Origin: Argentina anserina
Lineage: Eukaryota > Streptophyta > Magnoliopsida > Rosales > Rosaceae
DNA: 64,000 nucleotides
Assembly (NCBI RefSeq): GCF_933775445.1
Contig: NC_065872.1
Location: 12,338,001 to 12,402,000 of the forward strand
Direction: 5' to 3'
Made by a program: the position numbers and the translations under genes. Numbering within the stretch: position 1 is the stretch's first letter; each line of letters starts with the position of its first letter. This document shows positions 10,541-21,309 of the stretch, one piece after another. The notes under the pieces are model-generated. The model was not told the origin of the DNA and did no database searches. It worked only from the letters and a program-made list of their open reading frames with translations.

Positions 10541-11122
10541 CTAGTTAAAAACATCATCAAGTTGTCTGTATCAGATTACATTATATACACATATATATCA
10601 CATAGATAATCACAATGTAATGACTTTCATCTTTTTCTAAGAAGCTATAAAATGCATTGCAAATTTCCAAACTTTTGTGTTGGTTTCTAGCAACTGAAGC
10701 AAGAGAAATCATTTCAAAAGTCATGACATAAACTAAACTAAACTTGTGGAAAAGAAATTCTAATTGGAAACCAAGTAGATTGAAGTCTTGCAAGTTTTTG
10801 GAATTATAAGCACTGTTCTTAAGAGAAACAAAAACAAACCCAAGACACTTGATAGCCCAAAACTCATTCCACAACAGAAAAGAGTCCACCTTTACTCACT
10901 AAAACACCAAGTAGAGAAGTAAAACAACACATAAAACTAAACTTAAAGCTTGGGCATTTCCAGTCGTCTGGAACTGGATTTAGATACATAAATTTTAAGG
11001 AAGAAGATGAATAACCTCATGAAAAACTAGATAAATTGAAGTGAAGGAGGTGTTACGTCTCAACCCAAAATGGAGTGTGTTGCGAAGCGCTCGTGATCTG
11101 CACGTGCCGGATCCGACCAAGA
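10541..11122. other. Upstream flank of the PPR pseudogene
   Basis: No gene was recognised; the 102-codon minus-strand ORF at 10581-10889 has no recognisable content. Confidence 0.5.
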
Positions 11123-11130
11123 GCTGGAAG

Positions 11131-14100
11131 TAGGGGTGGACAAACTGACCCGAAAACCGAAAAAAACTGGACCCGAACTCAAACCGAACCCGAAAAAACC
11201 GAAACCCGAATAAAACCGAACTGAAAATAAACAAACCGAACCGAACCGATTCTATTTGGGTTGGGTTTTGGGTTCAGTCCCTTAGAAACCGAACCGACCC
11301 GAAAAACCCGAAGTCAATGGTCAACGTTACAAAACGACATCATTTTGTCATATTTATAATTTTACATTATTATTATTTTTTAAATAAAAAAATAGTGTAG
11401 TCGGCCTCACAGCCGCATCTAATTTCTAACTTAATTGACCTAATGTATAAGAGGCGCATTATTTAGCCGTCTTGTTTCTTTCATATAGTCGCTTCATAAT
11501 GCGATAATTTTATTTTAAACCTAATATAAATGTTATGATACATTAGTTGACACTTAGGCAATTCTAATTCGAAATATGGTTGATCAACACAAGTAGATGT
11601 GATCGGTATATATATCTAGGGACCACGTAAAAATTTCATCCATTTTGGACAAGGTTTGACCGTTCGTACCTACGGTTAACTAAAAAAGAGGCGTTTTGAC
11701 ATATTGAAACCGGGGTTTTGCCAAATAGATTTCTTCAGTGCGACCACGCACGATAGGTAACAAAAATTAGGTGATTTCAGATATGCAAACGGTTTTCGGC
11801 GTTTGCATATTTGTAATAGGTCCTCCCTTAAGGCATAATAGTGGTGTTTTCGATTTACCGAAAATTCCGACGGTGAAATGTAGTCTGAATTGGATAAATT
11901 TTTATAGAGTCACTAAATATATATACCGATCACATCAGCTGGTGTCGATCGACCCCTAGAAGTTTTCTTCATATAGTCGCTTCATAATGCGATAGTTTTA
12001 TTTTAAACCTAATATAAAGGTTATGATACATTAGTTGACACTTAGGTGATCGTCAACTCTAATTCGAAATATGGTTGATAGACACCAGCAGATTTGATCG
12101 GTATATATATTTAGGGACCCCGTAACAATTTCGTTCGTTTTGGACATGGTTTGACCGTTAGTACCTACGGTCAACCAAAAAAGATGCGTTTTCACATAAT
12201 AAAACCTCATTGACCGGGGTTTTGCCAAATATATTTCTTCAATGCGACCGCGCACGATAGGTAACAAAAATTAGGTGACTTCAGATATGCAAACGGCTTT
12301 CGGCGTTCGCATCTTTGTAATGAATCCTCCCTTAGGGCATAATAGTGGTGTTTTCAATTTACCAAAAATTCCGACGGTCAAATGAGGTCTGAATTTGATG
12401 AAATTTTGATAGGGTCACTAAATATATATACCGATCACATTAGCTGGTGTCGATCGATCCCTAGAAGTTTTCTTCATATAGTCGCTTCATAATGCGATAG
12501 TTTTATTTTAAACCTAATATAAAGGTTATGATACATTAGTTGACACTTAGGTGATCGTCAACTCTAATTCGAAATATGGTCGATCGACACCAGCAGATGT
12601 GATCAGTATATATATCTAGGGACCACATAAAAATTTCATCCATTTTGGACATGGTTTGACCGTTCGTACATACGGTTAACTAAAAAAGAGGCGTTTTGAC
12701 ATATTGAAACCCCATTGACCGGGGTTTTGCCAAATAGATTTCTTCAGTGCGACCGCGCATGATAGGTAACAAAAATTAGGTGATTTCAGATATGCAAACG
12801 GCTTTCGGAGTTCGCATATTTGTAATAGGTCTTCCCTTAAGGCATAATAGTGGTGTTTTCGATTTATCGAAAATTCCGACGGTCAAATAAGGTCTGAATT
12901 GGATGAAATTTTTATAGGGTCACTAAATATATATACCGATCACATCAGCTGGTGTCGATCGATCCGTAGAAGTCTTCTTCATATAGTCGCTTCATAATGC
13001 GATAGTTTTATTTTAAACCTAATATAAAAGTTATGATACATTAGTTGACACTTAGGTGATCGTCAACTCTAATTCGAAATATGGTCGATCGATACCAGCA
13101 GATGTGATTGGTATATATATTTAGGGACCCCGTAAAAATTTCGTCCGTTTTGGACATTGTTTGACCGTTCGTAACTACGGTCAACCAAAAAAGAGGCAGT
13201 TTCACATAATAAAACCTCATTGACCGAGGTTTTTCCAAATAGATTTATTCAGTGCGACTGCGCACGATAGGTAACAAAAATTAGGTGACTTCAGATATGC
13301 AAACGGCTTTCGGCGTTCACATCTTTGTAATAGGTCATCCCTTAGGGCATAATAGTGGTGTTTTCGATTTACCGAAAATTCCAACGGTTAAATGAGGTCT
13401 GCATTGGATGAAATTTTTATAGGGTCACTAAATATATATACCGATGATATCGGATGGTATCGATTGATCCCGAGAAGTTTCTATCATATAGTCGCTTCAT
13501 AATGCGATGGTTTTATTATAAATCTAATATAAAGGTATGATACATTAGTGGACACTTCGGCGGTCGATAACTCCAGTTCGAAAATATGGTCGATCGACAC
13601 TAGCAGATGTGATCAGTATATATAGTTAGGGAACCCGTAAAAATTTCGTCCGTTTTGGATATTGATTGACAGTCTGTATCTATGGTCAACAAAAAAAATG
13701 CGTTTTAACATATTAAAATCCTCATTGACCGGGGCTTTCCCAAATGGGTTTATTTGTGCGACTGCACACAATCGGTGACAAAAATTAGGTGATTTCATAT
13801 ATGCAAACGGCTTTTAGTGTTCGTATTTTGGTATTGGGTCTTCCCTTATGACATATTAGTGTTGTTTTCGGCTAAAAGCCCATCGGACTTGCGGGATTCG
13901 GCGAGCTTTTCGGATCCACGGGCTAAATGATGAGGCATAAGTCAATTAGGTATGAAATAATCATTAGACCATTAGTTTTTCATTTTTATGTTAAATTTTG
14001 TATTTTTAAAATTAATATATAATATTACGTATTTTACATACGGGTAAAACCAAAAAAAAATCGAACCAAACCGAACGGTACGGGTTGCGTTGTGTTGTGG

Positions 14101-14211
14101 GTCACAGTCTCTAAAACAGAAAAACCGAACCGAACCGAATCGAATTTAAAATTTGGGTTGGGTTATGGATTTTGTCCAAAACCGAACCGAATGAGCCCGT
14201 GTGCACCCCTA
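11131..14211. mobile_element. Non-autonomous hAT-like element, 3.08 kb
   Basis: The element begins TAGGGGTG and ends CACCCCTA, exact inverted 8 bp tips. It is bordered by an exact 8 bp duplication, GCTGGAAG (11123-11130 and 14212-14219). Both sub-terminal regions (about 11145-11310 and 14045-14185) are crowded with ACCGAACC/ACCCGAA motifs, on both sides, like transposase-binding sub-termini of hAT elements. There is no transposase ORF. Most of the inside is a five-unit tandem array (separate entry). It was probably mobilised in trans. Confidence 0.8.
11481..13880 (+). repeat. Tandem array, five units of about 505 bp
   Basis: Units begin with TCATATAGTCGCTTCATAAT at 11481, 11969, 12474, 12979 and 13484, giving spacings of 488, 505, 505 and 505. 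The last unit is partial and more diverged. Inside each unit a segment containing TCGATCGACACCAGC..GATCGGTATATAT recurs about 240 bp later as its reverse complement (for example 12576-12650 against 12892-12963), so every unit can fold on itself. The short minus-strand ORFs in it are repeats of each other and carry no recognisable protein. Confidence 0.9.
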
Positions 14212-14443
14212 GCTGGAAGGCAGTGGCTGCAGGGAGAGTGAGAGAGATTTATCTGACGCACGTGATATAGTCCTTGGTCATAGGCCTCAAATCCTCAATG
14301 ATGTAATACTGAATCCAATCAATTAATATAATTAAGAAAATTTTGAGATCTATCTCACTTATTAATTATTATCCTTATGATTCGGTGTGGTGTTTGTCTA
14401 CCGTTTTTACAACGTTTTCATTTTTTAACTATAATTTCATTAT

Positions 14444-14628
14444 TGTTTGAGGATGAATTACTTGTGTATTATTGAATGATATGGGGGCCTATATATAGGC
14501 ATTTACAACACCACAATCCCGTAGGATTCGGAGTCCTAATCTACTACGGAGATGCTAATCTATCTCCTAACAGGAAACCTATTAGGCTAAGACACACACA
14601 AGGGTAGAATAGTAATTCTCCCGGAACA
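14444..14628 (-). repeat. 3' LTR of the Copia element
   Basis: 185 bp, TG..CA ends, reads identical to 21756-21940. Preceded (in window order) by the target duplication ATTAT. Confidence 0.97.
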
Positions 14629-14640
14629 CTCCCCCTTGTG
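14629..14640 (-). other. Polypurine tract
   Basis: On the minus strand CACAAGGGGGAG lies directly before the 3' LTR, the expected primer for plus-strand DNA synthesis. Confidence 0.85.
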
Positions 14641-14813
14641 TCGCATGCCTAGGTTGCATGGCGCACAACGTTGCCTCGGTAAAAACCTTGTCAAGCAAAA
14701 CAAAAACCTCTTGGGTAAAACAAAAGCTTGATCGAAGGGAAAAAGAGCACAACGCACCAACTACTTAAGGATCTTAACATGTGATGTAGACTCCCCCTGA
14801 AGTCTACCAAACT

Positions 14814-17800
14814 CTAGTGTTCCGATAAACGACGCATGCCAATGCTCTTCACATGTTTCACAAAAGTAGATTTAGGCAAAGACTTAGTGAACAAATCCGC
14901 AACATTGGATTCTGAACTCACTTGATTGATCTGAACATTCAAGAACTTCTGTTGTTGAACGTTGTAGAAGAACTTAGGCGAAATATGCTTGGTGTTGTCT
15001 CCCTTGATGAAACCTAACTTCGTCTGCTCTATGCAAGCAGCATTATCTTCATAAATGCACGTAGGTTGATCAGTTGTAGAGACTAATCCACAAGAATCAC
15101 GAATATGGCGAACAAGTGATCGTAGCCAAACACATTCTTTCACTGCTTCATGGAGAGCGATGATCTCCGTGTGATTCGAAGAAGTAGCAACAAGAGATTG
15201 CTTTGTGGATCTCCAAGATATCGCCGTATTCCCAATGGTAAACACATAACCGGTTTGAGAACGAGCCTTGTGAGGGTCAGAGAGGTACCCTGCGTCGGCA
15301 TAACCAACTAACAAGTTGTTTGGAGTCTTTGCATCGGGGGAAAGAGCTGCACGGGACCGGTGGCTGCTCTCGGCACCGCGCACGGTCTCCACGCCATGGC
15401 GGCCGGCGGCGTCGCTGCGGCGTACGGCGGCAAGGCCGGGGTCGGCGACGGCGGTGGTGTGGGGAGATACCGTGGCGGTGTTCTCTCTGCAATAGGGGTA
15501 GAACAATCCCATGTCAAGGGAACCTTTCAAGTATCGAAACAAATGCTTGATTCCATTCCAATGACGTAGCGTAGGTGCGGAGCTAAATCTAGCCAATAAG
15601 TTCACTGCGAAAGATATGTCCGGTCTAGTGCATTGAGCAAGATACAATAGTGCCCCAATCGCACTAAGGTATGGAACTTCAAGACCAAGAACGTCTTCAT
15701 CATCCTCTTTAGGACGGAAGGGATCCTTCTTGATATCTAGACTTCGGACGACCATGGGAGTAGACAATGGACTGCATAGATCCATATTGAAACGTCGAAG
15801 CATCTTCTGCGTGTAATTTGACTGATGCACTAAGATGTCGTCGGCCCTATGCACAAGCTCAAGGCCGAGACAGAATTTCGTCCTCCCTAGGTCTTTCATC
15901 TCAAATTCCGACTTCAGATAAGACACGGTCTCTTCAATCTCATCAAGAGTACCGATTATGTTCATGTCATCAACATAGACCGCAACGATGACGAATCCGG
16001 AATTTGTCTTTCGTATGAACACGCATGGGCATAGTTCATCATTCTTGTAACCCCTTCTCACCAAGTATTGATGCAACCGATTGTACCACATTCTTCCGGA
16101 TTGCTTTAACCCGTACAACGAACGACGTAATCTGACTGCATGAGCACTCCGTGGTCTGGAGGCACTTGATGGAGGTAAAGGTAGTCCCTCAGGAGCTTTC
16201 ATGTATATCTCTGCGTCAAGATCCCCATAGAGATAAGCTGTGACCACATCTATAAGCTGCATGTTTAGTCTTTCGGACACTACCAGACTAATAAGGTAGC
16301 GGAAGGTAATGATGTCCATAACAGGAGAATAAGTCTCTTCATAGTCAATACCAGGTCGTTGTGAGAATCCTTGTGCCACGAGTCTTGCCTTATAACGCAC
16401 GATCTCGTTCATCTCATTACGCTTACGAACGAAGACCCATTTATGTCCAACAGGTTTGACATCTCTTGGAGTCAATTCAACCTTTCCGAAGACTTCTCGC
16501 TTCGCTAATGAGTCAAGTTCTGCCTGGATTGCTTCCTTCCACTTCGGCCAATCTGCTCTGCGTTCGCATTCAGCTACAGAGCGAGGTTCAACGTCGTCTT
16601 CAGATATGATCTCAAGTGCGACGGAATAAGCGAAAACGTCATCAATGCATGTAGTGGCTCGGTTTCGGACCGACTGCTCACTTGTGTAGTTCACTGAGAT
16701 TTCGTTGTTCTCTGGCATCAAACAAGGTTCCATAGCGTCCCACGGAAACACTTGAGTTGATTCATGGACATAGCTGTAATCAGAGACAACTTCATACGAT
16801 GGTGATTCATCGTTGATGACGCGCTGTGCCTTAGTCATTCGCTTCTTTCTAGGTTCTGAATCCCTAGAGTTTATCGGTCTCCCCCTTTTTCTTTGAGGAG
16901 CCGAGGCCGAAGCTGCTCCATGCTGGGCCATCTCAGCATCGTCGCCACAAGGGGCGCCGGCAACACCACGGCGTACGGTGGTGCCGTCGTCGGCCTCCGT
17001 CCCACTGTCAGGGGCGGTGCCAACGTTGCTAGGTCCAGGAGCTTGTCTTCCACGCCCGTATTTCGGGACATCCAACCGTGCCGGTACGTTCGCAGCGGGT
17101 ATGTTTGATCTCGTCACTTTAGCAATATCTACAAAGCCGTCGGGCATCGAATCCGCGACTTTCTGGAGGTCGATAATGCGTTGCACTTCTAACTCACTTT
17201 GAGCAGTGCGGGGATCATAATGAGACATAGTGGGGACACACCACGTTAATTCCTGACGTTCATTTGGAATGATAACATTCCCATCTCCCCCTAACGACGG
17301 GAAGCATGTCTCATCAAAGTGACAATCTGCAAATCTTGCAGTAAAGAGATCTCCGGTGGTTGGTTCTAAGTAGCGGACAATCGTTGGGGAATTATAGCCA
17401 ACATAGATACCTAATCGTCTCTGAGGACCCATCTTAGTACGCAGCGGAGGCGTAATAGGCACATAAACGGCGCAACCAAAGATGCGTAAGTGTGAAATAT
17501 TGGGTTCATAACCAGTTACCATCTGGTATGCACTAAACGCTTGGTTAGCCGCGGGTCGGAAACGAATAAGTGTCGCTGCATGCAACACTGCATATCCCCA
17601 CGCAGAGACCGGCAGGTTAGTACCCATAACCATTGCCCGAGCAACAAGCTGAATACGCTTGATGGTAGCCTCTGCTAGACCGTTCTGTGAATGAACATGA
17701 GGAACGGGATGTTCAACTTCGATCCCAATAGACATGCAGTAATCATCAAAAGTTTTGGAGGTGAATTCTCCAGCATTATCCAAACGAATGGATTTGATAG

Positions 17801-18800
17801 TATAATCAGGGTGGTGAGCCCGAAGTTTGATGATCTCAGCTAATAACTTAGCAAATGCAGCATTCCTTGTGGATAGCAATGCGACGTGTGACCAACGCGT
17901 CGATGCATCAACCAATACCATAAAATATCGAAAAGGTCCGCATTCTGGTTGAATAGGTCCACAAATGTCACCTTGGATACGTTGTAAGAATGGAATGTTC
18001 TCGGTTGAAGCCTTAGCAAAAGAAGGACTTCCTTGAAATTTAGCAAGAGAACAAGCTTTGCAAAACGAGCGATGGGCATCAGAAATTGCCATGGAGGCAT
18101 GTGAAAGCACGGGAGGCATCACAAGCTCCTGTGAAGGAGGGGATGCCGCCACCGACGGCATGAAAGCCGTGGAGCTGCCGAGTGAGGCATGCTCGGCCTC
18201 ACCATGCGGTGCATGGGTCGGCACGGCCTCACCGTGCGGAGCACGGGTGAGGTGATCGTCCAATCGCTTCCGGGACTTGAAAAATGGATGACCATGTGAA
18301 TTCTTAAGAATTCTAATCATCATATCACGTCCAGGGTGCCCGAGACGGGCATGCCAAAGCATATAAGAGTCCGAATCACAAAAGCTGCGTTCAACCGCAT
18401 ATGATTCAAAGATCCGAATGGAAGTAAGATACAATCCATTCCCAAGACTCTTCATCTTCTCTAAGATGCGGCGATGGCCTGCTTTCTCAGAGGTAACGCA
18501 AAGATATTCCTCTCCATTCTCAACATAAGTATCGAGGTGAAAACCATTGGCACGTATGTCCTTAAAACTTAGCAAGGTGCGGGGAGACTTCGGCGCATAA
18601 AGAGCATCTACGACGTTAAGAGTCGTACCATTAGGCAACATGAAAGAAGCAGTGCCTCTTCCTTGAATGATGGATTTCGAGCCAATCATTGTAGTCATCG
18701 AAGAAGTCGAAAACACTAGATCCGTGAACAACTGCCTGTGCCGTAGGACAGTGTGGGTGGTTCCGCAATCAGCTAGACATTCGATTTCACCGCGGGACAT
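14814..18800 (-). CDS. Copia pol: protease, integrase, RT, RNase H; 1328 aa
   Basis: One open frame. The protease active-site-like DCGTTH is at residue 11, only ten residues from the start. The integrase zinc motif is H150, H155, C247, C250, and the core triad D278, D341, E377 has the exact D-35-E spacing. Reverse transcriptase follows, with YKARLVAQGFSQ and the active-site block YVDDM, then RNase H. The protein ends with the typical DLFTKSLP block. The zinc-motif H and C pairs are pushed apart by a GC-rich insert (about residues 184-240). Two further GC-rich segments lie between integrase and RT and before RNase H. ATG 18800 sits directly after a splice-acceptor-like TTTTGTAG, so pol seems to use its own start rather than fusion to gag. 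All catalytic residues I can check are present. Confidence 0.95.
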   Translation of the reverse strand: MSRGEIECLADCGTTHTVLRHRQLFTDLVFSTSSMTTMIGSKSIIQGRGTASFMLPNGTTLNVVDALYAPKSPRTLLSFKDIRANGFHLDTYVENGEEYLCVTSEKAGHRRILEKMKSLGNGLYLTSIRIFESYAVERSFCDSDSYMLWHARLGHPGRDMMIRILKNSHGHPFFKSRKRLDDHLTRAPHGEAVPTHAPHGEAEHASLGSSTAFMPSVAASPPSQELVMPPVLSHASMAISDAHRSFCKACSLAKFQGSPSFAKASTENIPFLQRIQGDICGPIQPECGPFRYFMVLVDASTRWSHVALLSTRNAAFAKLLAEIIKLRAHHPDYTIKSIRLDNAGEFTSKTFDDYCMSIGIEVEHPVPHVHSQNGLAEATIKRIQLVARAMVMGTNLPVSAWGYAVLHAATLIRFRPAANQAFSAYQMVTGYEPNISHLRIFGCAVYVPITPPLRTKMGPQRRLGIYVGYNSPTIVRYLEPTTGDLFTARFADCHFDETCFPSLGGDGNVIIPNERQELTWCVPTMSHYDPRTAQSELEVQRIIDLQKVADSMPDGFVDIAKVTRSNIPAANVPARLDVPKYGRGRQAPGPSNVGTAPDSGTEADDGTTVRRGVAGAPCGDDAEMAQHGAASASAPQRKRGRPINSRDSEPRKKRMTKAQRVINDESPSYEVVSDYSYVHESTQVFPWDAMEPCLMPENNEISVNYTSEQSVRNRATTCIDDVFAYSVALEIISEDDVEPRSVAECERRADWPKWKEAIQAELDSLAKREVFGKVELTPRDVKPVGHKWVFVRKRNEMNEIVRYKARLVAQGFSQRPGIDYEETYSPVMDIITFRYLISLVVSERLNMQLIDVVTAYLYGDLDAEIYMKAPEGLPLPPSSASRPRSAHAVRLRRSLYGLKQSGRMWYNRLHQYLVRRGYKNDELCPCVFIRKTNSGFVIVAVYVDDMNIIGTLDEIEETVSYLKSEFEMKDLGRTKFCLGLELVHRADDILVHQSNYTQKMLRRFNMDLCSPLSTPMVVRSLDIKKDPFRPKEDDEDVLGLEVPYLSAIGALLYLAQCTRPDISFAVNLLARFSSAPTLRHWNGIKHLFRYLKGSLDMGLFYPYCRENTATVSPHTTAVADPGLAAVRRSDAAGRHGVETVRGAESSHRSRAALSPDAKTPNNLLVGYADAGYLSDPHKARSQTGYVFTIGNTAISWRSTKQSLVATSSNHTEIIALHEAVKECVWLRSLVRHIRDSCGLVSTTDQPTCIYEDNAACIEQTKLGFIKGDNTKHISPKFFYNVQQQKFLNVQINQVSSESNVADLFTKSLPKSTFVKHVKSIGMRRLSEH

Positions 18801-18810
18801 CTACAAAATG
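18801..18810 (-). other. Splice acceptor candidate directly before pol ATG
   Basis: The minus strand reads CATTTTGTAG followed by ATGTC. The same TTTTGTAG|ATGTC junction precedes both gag ORFs in the window (1785 and 20856). Joining it to the leader donor at 21203/21202 would remove 2402 nt, including all of gag, and give a pol message. Confidence 0.5.
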
Positions 18811-19769
18811 ACAATTAAGAGAGTCAGCGACGCGGGAACAATTCTATACAATACGCCGTAGGATATTGTAAGAAAGGGAATCGGAACGAAGGTCGATCCC
18901 ATCGAATGTATCACATGGCAATAGTACTACATTCTTCAACTAAGGAGTTGGAAATCATGGTATTGAAGCAGTGAAATACCAAACAGTAAACGAGGGTGGT
19001 ATAAACCATCCAAAAATGGTGTGGAAACACACACAAAGAGTACCGGTGAGTGCATATAACGGACTTGGAGAAAACCGGAAGAACAAACCGGAAAACCATG
19101 TCAAAAGAACTCTAAACCGGGTGAATTTTGGACGAGGAAAACGTGGCAGCAGGGGCTGCTGCAATATGCCGGAAGAATCACGAGAAAACGACGAAAAAAA
19201 AAAAAAAATCGTCGAAAAACTCGGTGGAAAACCGGCGGCACCTATTGCCGGAAAAACCGGCCGGCGGCTGTCGAAACTGGCCGGTATGGAGGCCGGGACT
19301 TCAGGTCCGACAGGGGACGCCGGCAGGAGTCAAGTGGCGGTGCCGGAAACGCCGGGAAATGGCCGGAAGACGGCGAATACGCCGGCAAAACGTGCCGGAA
19401 ACGCCGGAATAGTAACCGGGGCCGGCCAAGGCAAAACGACGTCGTTTTCGACGTTCCGAGGTTCGTTTTCCGAATTTTAAGTTCCAAATTCACAATGTAG
19501 TGCTATTGGGGTCCCATGTGACCCAAAAACGTCCAATTTAAAAACCACGTGAGTTGCACACGTTGATCATCATGCTAAGTGTCGGATAAATAAAATTCTC
19601 AAAGAGATCGTCTTGTAAGCAAGAAATGAGAAATTTTATTGAATGCCAATCTTTAATACATCACACATAAACTTCTAATTCCAAAAAGACTATTACAAAG
19701 TCAATGAAAATAACAATGGCGGTCGGCCATAACGATACTTGAATCATAAAGCTAAAGAAGCTAAAACGA
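18811..19769 (-). other. Gag-pol spacer of the Copia element
   Basis: About 960 bp without a coherent frame, between the gag stop and the pol start. It includes a GC-rich CCGG-dense part (about 19140-19450) and, near gag, an AT-rich part with a possible poly(A) signal. Short ORFs here show no domain. Confidence 0.6.
19635..19640 (-). terminator. Possible poly(A) signal after gag
   Basis: AATAAA on the minus strand, 130 nt after the gag stop. It corresponds in position to 3011-3016 in the related gag-only element. It could end a short gag message before pol. Confidence 0.4.
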
Positions 19770-20856
19770 CTAATCAAAGTCGGGAGTATCCATGGTAGCA
19801 ACCGGAGGCCTAGCTTTAGAAGCAAGGGGCTCGGGTTTCATGGAGATATGGTGAGTCTCGATCTCATGATCCTCATCCACATGGTTCGATTCGGGTTGTA
19901 GAAACTTCTTGTAGGCGGAGTAAGCCTTGATCATCTCTTTGCTAGCGCGACAATCGCGATTAAAGTGCTTAAAGGAGCCACATTTGAAGCATGGAGACTT
20001 GCCATTACCGGAAGTGGAGGCATTAGGAGGTGCACGGCCTCCTAGGAGGTGCACGGCCTCCTTGGAGTGTGGGACGGGGACGGCCTCCCCCTGAGGGTGC
20101 GGCGCCGCCACCATCACGGGTCCATGTATTGGACCGAGGCCGAGATCGGCCTTGTTGCCTCCTACCACGAGAGTTGTTATTTTGGTGCTGATATGGAGCG
20201 TTCCTTGATTGATTCTTTTGCTTAGGAGCTTTCCCATAGTTAGCATGTGGCGTAGAAATTCTTTTAGTGCCAACAGGTCTATTGTTGTTGTTGAGGAGAA
20301 TCTCAGAATGTCTCTCCTTCTTAGCTAAGAGTGCCATTAAGTCGGCAAAAGACCGGATCTTCCCTTCCTCTACATGAGTGCGGTACGTATGAGCTTGAAC
20401 CTCATAGTTGATTGGAAACGTGTCCAATGTCTTATTGAGAAGATCTAGGTCGGTCTTAATGACACCAACGGTGCCAAGATCGGATTGCAAGCATAGCATA
20501 TCTTGATTGAACTCATCCACTCTTTTATAGTCCAATAGACGGATGTTATCCCATCTAATGGTCAATTCAGGAAGAAGCTTATCATGAACGTTGTTGTACC
20601 GCAAGCGTAGTTTGTCCCATAATTCTTTAGGATCTTTTACGTTCAAGTATTGCCTCTTGAGAGTTGCATGGATGTGACGTCTCATAAAGATGAGATTCTG
20701 AGTCTTAGCCATAGGTGGGAAATCAGCAGGAGGGTCGGCAAACATGTCTTCAATCCCTCGGCTCTCAAACGCGAGTTCCATATCGGAAACCCAGCGGTGG
20801 TATTCCTTTCCTTCTAGATCAAGAAGGCCAAATTCCGGTCGAGATGGCGATGACAT
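19770..20856 (-). pseudogene. Copia gag, frameshifted by a 19 bp duplication
   Basis: The first frame (20856-20023) carries the UBN2-like gag domain with EYHRWVSDM near the start. The second frame (from about 20060 to 19770) carries the zinc knuckle CFKCGSFKHFNRDC and ends in TMDTPDFD. The break coincides with an exact 19 bp tandem duplication, AGGAGGTGCACGGCCTCCT, at 20025-20043 and 20044-20062. Nineteen is 1 modulo 3, and the second frame is displaced by exactly that step. The duplication alone therefore explains the shift. The N-terminal product lacks the zinc knuckle. A programmed shift is possible but needs no invoking. The ATG follows a splice-acceptor-like TTTTGTAG. Confidence 0.85.
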
Positions 20857-21202
20857 CTACAAAACGAATACGGAATCGATTAGATTCAAGTATAATAGGA
20901 ATTAGAAGGGGTGACGTATATGGTCACAAGAAAAATTCGATGCAAGCGGCGATACTCATGATCGCACCCAAAACAGCGGTGCACTCAGGCGACCACACGA
21001 AAATCGATTAACTTCCCTTTCAAAACAATCGTGACTCCCCCAGGACCGTCACACAGAAAACATCGACCAAGAGGGGAAACCCATCCCTCTATAGTCTCAT
21101 CGGCGTTATAAGAAAGGCCGGAATTAAGACAAGAAGAAGGCTAATAGCGCCCGATATAATATATCTATACGTTCAAAAGCGGGAACGTTTATAAAAATTT
21201 AC
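20857..21202 (-). other. Leader intron of the Copia element (predicted)
   Basis: On the minus strand the donor CCCAAG|GTAAATTTTTATA lies at 21203/21202. The acceptor TTTTGTAG lies at 20857, next to the gag ATG. The predicted length is 346 bp. It matches the leader intron 1410-1784 of the other copy in both splice sites and position. Confidence 0.55.
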
Positions 21203-21309
21203 CTTGGGAGGTTTGTAGTATACGGGAGTAGCTTCTCTTGAGTGAAGTCCTTGCTTGTGACTTTCACGTCTCTTGCGTGAATATGCGGGAGGAGCAATTT
21301 TGAATGCTT

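Noticed and set aside
12031..13238. Similar 65-78-codon minus-strand ORFs
   Set aside because: They are the same segment of successive 505 bp tandem units; no domain.
19770..20273. Programmed ribosomal frameshift in gag
   Set aside because: The 19 bp exact duplication at the break explains the shift without a slippery site; none was obvious.
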